Assembly: GCA_020025175.1 (NCBI GenBank)
Contig: JAHHSM010000061.1
Coordinates: 1-10,279 of the forward strand
DNA length: 10,279 nt
Origin: Oscillospiraceae bacterium
GTDB lineage: Bacteria > Bacillota > Clostridia > Oscillospirales > Oscillospiraceae
Direction of reading: 5' to 3'
Below the pieces are notes generated by a model, which did no database searches, had not been told where the DNA came from, and saw only the letters and a program-made list of their open reading frames with translations. This document shows positions 7,041 to 10,279 of this stretch, piece by piece. Each line of letters opens with the position of its first letter. Within the stretch, counting starts at the first letter, position 1. The position numbers and the translations under genes are program-made.

Positions 7041-7777
7041 TATGCACCATCCCTTTCTCCTGCTTCTACAGGCTGCACCACAGCCTCAGGCGCACTCGCC
7101 GATCCATCGTATATGATTTTTCCATCCTGTAAACGTACGATACGCTGTGCCTTTACCGCAATGGAATTATCATGGGTAATGAGTACAATCGTGTTGCCCT
7201 CTTGATTGAGCTCTTGCAAAAAAGAAAGCACCTCCCGGCTCGTGCGAGAATCCAATGCGCCGGTTGGCTCATCCGCTAAAATAACAGAAGGATCTCCTGC
7301 CAGCGCACGCGCAATCGATACGCGCTGCTGCTGACCGCCGGAAAGCTGATTGGGCATATTTTTTGCTTTTGTTTCCAGCCCTACGCGGCGCAATGCATCC
7401 ATCGCTTTTTTGTGTCGTTCTTCAGCACCCACACCCGCGTACAGCAGAGACAGCTCAACATTCTCCATTACATTTAAGCGCGGAAGCAAATTGTACTGCT
7501 GAAAAATAAATCCGAGCATTTTATTGCGAATCTCTGCCTGATCGTCATCTTTCATCGTAGATACATCCACACCATTGAGATGATAGGTGCCACTGGTGGG
7601 TACATCCAAGCAGCCAATAATATTCATTGCCGTGGATTTACCAGAGCCAGACTGCCCAACAATTGCTACAAACTCGCCTTTTTCAATTTTTAAATTAATT
7701 CCATCCAACGCATGTACTTCAGCATCGCCCATATGATATATTTTGTAAATATTTTTCAATTCAATCAGAGCACTCAT
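7040..7777 (-). CDS. ABC transporter ATP-binding protein (MacB/LolD type)
   Basis: Cytoplasmic ATPase that powers the neighbouring permease, 245 residues. Visible are Walker A GQSGSGKST (41-49), Q-loop Q93 (FIFQQYNLLPRL), the ABC signature LSGGQQQR (145-152), Walker B VILADE (165-170) with catalytic E170, the D-loop GALD, and switch histidine H202 (LITHD). The LLPRLNVMENVELSL stretch is typical of LolD/MacB ATPases. The final ~20 residues (SASAPEAVVQPVEAGERDGA) are a short, variable tail. ATG 7777 begins 4 nt after the adaptor stop, with GGGGAA seven bases upstream that overlaps the end of the adaptor gene. Co-translation with both neighbours is expected. Confidence 0.95.
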   Translation of the reverse strand: MSALIELKNIYKIYHMGDAEVHALDGINLKIEKGEFVAIVGQSGSGKSTAMNIIGCLDVPTSGTYHLNGVDVSTMKDDDQAEIRNKMLGFIFQQYNLLPRLNVMENVELSLLYAGVGAEERHKKAMDALRRVGLETKAKNMPNQLSGGQQQRVSIARALAGDPSVILADEPTGALDSRTSREVLSFLQELNQEGNTIVLITHDNSIAVKAQRIVRLQDGKIIYDGSASAPEAVVQPVEAGERDGA

Positions 7778-7781
7778 AGAT

Positions 7782-9464
7782 TTATTCCCCTGCTGCGGCT
7801 GCTGTCATTTCCTCTTCGGTTCCCATACTTACTTGTGATTCACCCAAGATGCCTTTGACCAGCACAAAGTCTCCTTCAGAAATACCGCTTCTGATTTCTA
7901 CATACCGACTGTCGTTAGCACCCAATGTAACCTCAACATCTTTCGCTTTGGTATAATCAATTATTCCGTCTTTTTCGGAAACTGCATTTTCAGGAAGAAC
8001 CTGAACTATATTACCGCGACTCACCGCACTCAAAGGAATCGTCAAAACATGCTTATTCTGGTCAATCTGAATTTCAGAACTCACATTCATACCGGGAAGC
8101 AGCGCTGCATCCGGATTTTCAACCACAACCGTAACAGGATAGTTCGTAACGCCATTTGCAGTTGTTCCGTTGATGTTGATTTTGTCTACATATCCAGTAA
8201 ATGTACGCCCCGGTAATGCATCTACACTGATTTTAACACTCTGCCCAATTTTCACCTTTGGAATATCCAGCTCATCGATCATCATATCAAATGTCAGTGC
8301 AGAAAGATCACTGATGACTGCCATCACTGTGGTACCTGCCTGACCAATATTGTCACCTGCATTGAGATCCTTTTGTGTCACTGTACCAGTGATAGGGGCT
8401 TTAATCTGGTATTCTTCCAGCATATCCTGTGCTGTGCGCAGGCTCAGTTCAGCATTCTCCACAGCCAGAGCAGCACCCTTGAGCTGATCTTCAGTATTTT
8501 CACTTTCAACGCAAAGCAATTTAGTACCCGACGAAACTGCGCTGCCCTCAGAAACATAAATTTCTTTCACAGTACCAGCAGACTTTGCAAGAATTTCTGT
8601 TTCTGTTGCATATTCAAAGGTACCGCCGCTCTGACAAGCGTAATTCCCCACCTGTGCTGTTGCCGCCATACCCCCAGTGATGCCGCCGGGATTTTTGACC
8701 GTCAATTCTACTGCCTGAACCAATGTTCCACCACTGCCAACCGTTGTGTATCCGGAAACATTCTTTACCACTGCAGCTACTGTTTCTCCTGTAGCAGTAA
8801 TAGTTACCACAGCGCTTTGCCCTGCGCTGATATATTTGGCATCCACCGCATTGAATCCGCATTTCAGCGTCATATTTTGGTTATCTGTTACCTTAGCTAC
8901 AGGCGTTCCAGGTGCAATCGAATCTCCTATTTTAACAGCTACACTTGAAATACGTCCCGAAACTGTAGACGTTACCGTAAGCTCTCCCATCGCTCTGGAT
9001 GCCTGATCATAGCTCAGCTGCGCCTGCTCAACGCCCAACTGTGCCTGCTCAACGCCGGTCTCAGCCTTCTTTGCATCGATCACATAGAGCACCTGGCCTT
9101 TTTCAACTTTGTCACCAATCTCAAAACTATCGCTAAGAATATCGCCTGTTACCATACCCACGATCGTGCCTGAATGAATCGGTTTAATTGTACCAGTGCC
9201 TGAAACAGACACAGTCACATCACGATACGCAGCCCGCTCCGCAGTGTATACCTTTGCACCAAGATTCGTCCCGCTGCTGCCCCCCAGCAAACGCAGCAGC
9301 AAAAGCAGCACAACGACGATAACAACCGTAATCAATATACGTTTCTTTTTTCTTTTTTCCCTCGGAATAATATGCATCTTTTTTGTTTTCTCTTCTTTCA
9401 CGCCCACGGCAACCTCCAGCGGTTGCTCCTGCGGCTGGCTCAAATCCTGATTTTCATTCTCCAT
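7782..9464 (-). CDS. HlyD/MacA-family membrane-fusion adaptor with two lipoyl modules
   Basis: Adaptor subunit of the ABC exporter, 560 residues, longer than typical MacA (about 370-400). A charged cytoplasmic N-terminus (to 42, with REKRKKKR) precedes one membrane helix (43-60), so the rest lies outside. Two similar modules follow: a lipoyl-like half (about 91-130), short coiled coil (133-158) and closing half (162-225); then lipoyl half (about 289-320), coiled coil (325-352) and closing half (353-413). TSTVSGRISSVAVKIGDSI (165-183) parallels KAPITGTVTQKDLNAGDNI (355-373). A beta-barrel and membrane-proximal region end the chain. The coils are too short to meet a TolC-type duct, in keeping with a single-membrane cell. 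ATG 9464 has AGGAG nine bases upstream; ATG 9468 meets a stop at once. It is the first gene of the operon. Confidence 0.9.
   Translation of the reverse strand: MENENQDLSQPQEQPLEVAVGVKEEKTKKMHIIPREKRKKKRILITVVIVVVLLLLLRLLGGSSGTNLGAKVYTAERAAYRDVTVSVSGTGTIKPIHSGTIVGMVTGDILSDSFEIGDKVEKGQVLYVIDAKKAETGVEQAQLGVEQAQLSYDQASRAMGELTVTSTVSGRISSVAVKIGDSIAPGTPVAKVTDNQNMTLKCGFNAVDAKYISAGQSAVVTITATGETVAAVVKNVSGYTTVGSGGTLVQAVELTVKNPGGITGGMAATAQVGNYACQSGGTFEYATETEILAKSAGTVKEIYVSEGSAVSSGTKLLCVESENTEDQLKGAALAVENAELSLRTAQDMLEEYQIKAPITGTVTQKDLNAGDNIGQAGTTVMAVISDLSALTFDMMIDELDIPKVKIGQSVKISVDALPGRTFTGYVDKININGTTANGVTNYPVTVVVENPDAALLPGMNVSSEIQIDQNKHVLTIPLSAVSRGNIVQVLPENAVSEKDGIIDYTKAKDVEVTLGANDSRYVEIRSGISEGDFVLVKGILGESQVSMGTEEEMTAAAAGE
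9022..9056 (-). repeat. 21-bp tandem repeat inside the adaptor gene
   Basis: GCCTGCTCAACGCC occurs at 9022-9035 and again at 9043-9056, exactly 21 bp (seven codons) apart. It encodes GVEQAQL twice in the first coiled coil (137-150). A 21-bp step adds one heptad, so such a repeat would lengthen or shorten the coil without breaking the frame. Confidence 0.85.
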
Positions 9465-9505
9465 CCATGGGTTCTCCTTTCACTTCAACCAATATTTCAC
9501 ACTGC

Positions 9506-9515
9506 ACTGATCAGT
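9506..9515. promoter_or_regulatory. Perfect palindrome in the exporter operon leader
   Basis: ACTGATCAGT is a perfect 10-bp palindrome in the untranslated leader, about 45 bp downstream of the predicted -10 and 42 bp before the adaptor start. It is a possible operator. No cognate regulator is encoded in the window. Confidence 0.25.
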
Positions 9516-9560
9516 CTATTTTCTGTTTCCTTTCTCAAATTTTGTAAATATGTGATATCT

Positions 9561-9589
9561 ATTATATTAATTCCTGCTTTTCAATACAA
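9561..9589 (-). promoter_or_regulatory. Promoter of the adaptor-ABC-SLH operon
   Basis: The minus strand carries TTGTAT (9589-9584), a 17-bp spacer and a perfect TATAAT (9566-9561), predicting a leader of about 90 nt before the adaptor ATG. The poor -35 box together with the direct repeats over it would suit activator-dependent expression. No other promoter is needed for the four tightly packed genes. Confidence 0.5.
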
Positions 9590-9598
9590 GACAATACA
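9582..9598 (-). repeat. 10-bp-phased direct repeat over the -35
   Basis: CAATACA at 9582-9588 and 9592-9598 (minus: TGTATTG, three bases, TGTATTG) repeats with one helical turn between copies. The proximal copy overlaps the -35 of the operon promoter. Two half-sites on the same face of DNA are how OmpR-family response regulators often bind; the protein is not in the window. Confidence 0.4.
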
Positions 9599-9642
9599 TT
9601 TGAATAATCTGTAAATTTTACCTGCTATTTATAATAAAAGTG

Positions 9643-9654
9643 TGCTATTATAAT
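9643..9654 (+). promoter_or_regulatory. Promoter of the GNAT gene (extended -10)
   Basis: TGCTATTAT (9643-9651) fits an extended -10, and a perfect TATAAT overlaps it (9649-9654). No good -35 lies 17 bp upstream. The start would give a leader of only about 20-25 nt, with GGGG (9672-9675) as a modest ribosome site before the ATG. Confidence 0.4.
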
Positions 9655-9683
9655 CTCAATATCGTAGTGTCGGGGTATAAGAT

Positions 9684-10184
9684 ATGAATATCGAATTAAA
9701 GAAATGGTCCTTTGGTGACAGGAAACATTTAATCACGATTTGCAATGCTGTTGACCGTACATATCTATCTAATCAGCTTCCTTTTCCTTATACAGATGAA
9801 GCCGCCGATTGGTGGTTGGATATGGTCAGCAAGCATGATGGCGTTGACGGAATTTTTCGCTCTATAACAGTAAACGGACAAATTACCGGAACAATTTCCG
9901 TAGAGCAAAAAAAGGATGTTTTTTGTAAAGATGCTGAAATCGGCTATTTTCTTTGCACTGATTATTGGTCCCGTGGGATTGCAACCGAAGCCGTAAGACA
10001 AATTTGCGAGATTGCTTTTATAAATCTGGATATTATCCGCATCACAGGTACAATATTCGAACCAAATCAAGCTTCTCGCAAGGTTCTGGAAAAAAATCAT
10101 TTCATTTTAGAAGGAATCATGAAAAATTCAGCCGTCAAGGATTCACATATATATGATGTACGTGTTTACGCAAAAATGAAATAA
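9684..10184 (+). CDS. GNAT N-acetyltransferase (RimJ/RimL type)
   Basis: A 166-residue cytoplasmic acetyltransferase that should use acetyl-CoA. The fold is seen from the N-terminal strand (IELKKWSF), the GQITGTISVEQ strand pair (65-75), the AEIGYFLCTDYWSRGIATEAV core (84-104) with the acetyl-CoA pyrophosphate loop RGIATEAV (97-104), and the FEPNQASRKVLEKNHFILEG segment (125-144) whose Asn-X-X-Ser is typical of the RimJ/RimL and SpeG-like group. Members acetylate ribosomal proteins, other protein N-termini, or small amines including antibiotics; the substrate cannot be assigned. The ATG at 9684 has a weak GGGG site. It is divergent from the exporter operon across 219 bp and looks monocistronic. 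Its 3' end lies only 22 bp before the structured sequence at the window edge. Confidence 0.85.
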   Translation: MNIELKKWSFGDRKHLITICNAVDRTYLSNQLPFPYTDEAADWWLDMVSKHDGVDGIFRSITVNGQITGTISVEQKKDVFCKDAEIGYFLCTDYWSRGIATEAVRQICEIAFINLDIIRITGTIFEPNQASRKVLEKNHFILEGIMKNSAVKDSHIYDVRVYAKMK

Positions 10185-10206
10185 TTTCTGATTTTTCCAG
10201 TCAGGA

Positions 10207-10279
10207 CCCCCGGCTAAGCCGGGGGCTTGAATAAGCCCTATAAGAGCATAATACAGACGACGCCCCTCAAGGGACCCGA
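10207..10279 (+). ncRNA. Structured RNA-like sequence, cut by the window edge
   Basis: CCCCCGGC (10207-10214) pairs perfectly with GCCGGGGG (10218-10225) around TAA. GGGCTT (10223-10228) pairs perfectly with AAGCCC (10233-10238) around GAAT, and the two hairpins share three G residues. CCCT (10264-10267) can pair with AGGG (10270-10273). No U-tract follows, so this is not a plain terminator, and no open frame of note spans it. The purine-rich joiner ATAATACAGACGACG looks like a conserved single-stranded RNA segment. It resembles the start of a HEARO/IscB-type omega RNA at the left end of an IS200/IS605-related element, but that is recognition by eye. The strand is inferred from the joiner. 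Confidence 0.35.

Noticed and set aside
8373..8948. Open frame of 191 codons on the plus strand
   Set aside because: It is antisense to the adaptor, with a Cys/Ser/Phe-rich product and no ribosome site.
3905..9464. A full tripartite MacAB-TolC efflux pump
   Set aside because: No TolC-like outer-membrane gene is present, the adaptor coiled coils are short, and the setting is a spore-forming Gram-positive type.
9466..9468. Upstream ATG as the start of the adaptor
   Set aside because: It is in another frame and reaches a stop after four codons.
10207..10225. GC-rich perfect hairpin after the GNAT gene taken as its terminator
   Set aside because: It is followed by CTTGAATAAG and not by a T-run on either strand, and its G-run can re-pair in a second hairpin, so a simple terminator does not explain it.
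1..10279. CRISPR arrays, tRNA or rRNA genes, complete insertion sequences, prophage genes
   Set aside because: No regularly spaced repeats, cloverleaf-like sequences, transposase frames or phage proteins were seen inside the window; only the two edges hint at a mobile element.

Overview
The window reads as chromosomal DNA of an anaerobic, endospore-forming Firmicute, probably a clostridial lineage. The evidence is a spoVFA-spoVFB pair (dipicolinate synthase), an S-layer-homology (SLH) protein, a Gram-positive style membrane-anchored HlyD/MacA adaptor with a MacB-like ABC exporter, strong AGGAGG-type ribosome sites and an AT-leaning base composition. The species is not identifiable from the sequence alone.

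Layout. Positions 1-104 hold two hairpins and no gene; the second hairpin is the probable end of the spoVF transcript. On the minus strand follow spoVFB (105-683) and spoVFA (680-1540), overlapping by 4 nt, with a TTG start for spoVFB. Their upstream region is shared with a plus-strand HAD nucleotidase of the YjjG family (1645-2331), and the two promoters appear to interlock. A bidirectional terminator (2339-2376) separates that gene from the convergent minus-strand tRNA CCA-adding enzyme (2388-3719), which has its own promoter. A strong minus-strand terminator (3829-3866) closes the next unit.

The largest unit is a four-gene minus-strand operon, read 9464 to 3905: a membrane-fusion adaptor with two lipoyl/coiled-coil modules, an ABC ATPase, a MacB/FtsX-type permease, and a secreted protein with SLH repeats. 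The junctions are 4 nt, a 1-nt overlap and about 19 nt, so the four proteins are very likely made together. The inferred machine is an exporter that sends a substrate across the membrane into the wall zone, with the SLH protein held in the cell wall. The promoter region has a 10-bp-phased direct repeat over the -35 box and a perfect palindrome in the leader.

A divergent GNAT acetyltransferase (9684-10184) follows. Right after it, 10207-10279 folds into compact, partly competing hairpins and runs off the window. It resembles a structured RNA of the transposon-associated omega-RNA/HEARO kind. A similar GGC-NNA-GCCGGGGG hairpin stands at the very start of the window. Both edges may therefore lie in or next to copies of a repeated element; this is an inference.

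Most of the window is ordinary core genome. The parts most worth a second look are the adaptor-ABC-SLH operon with its unknown SLH-protein C-terminal region, and the structured terminus.
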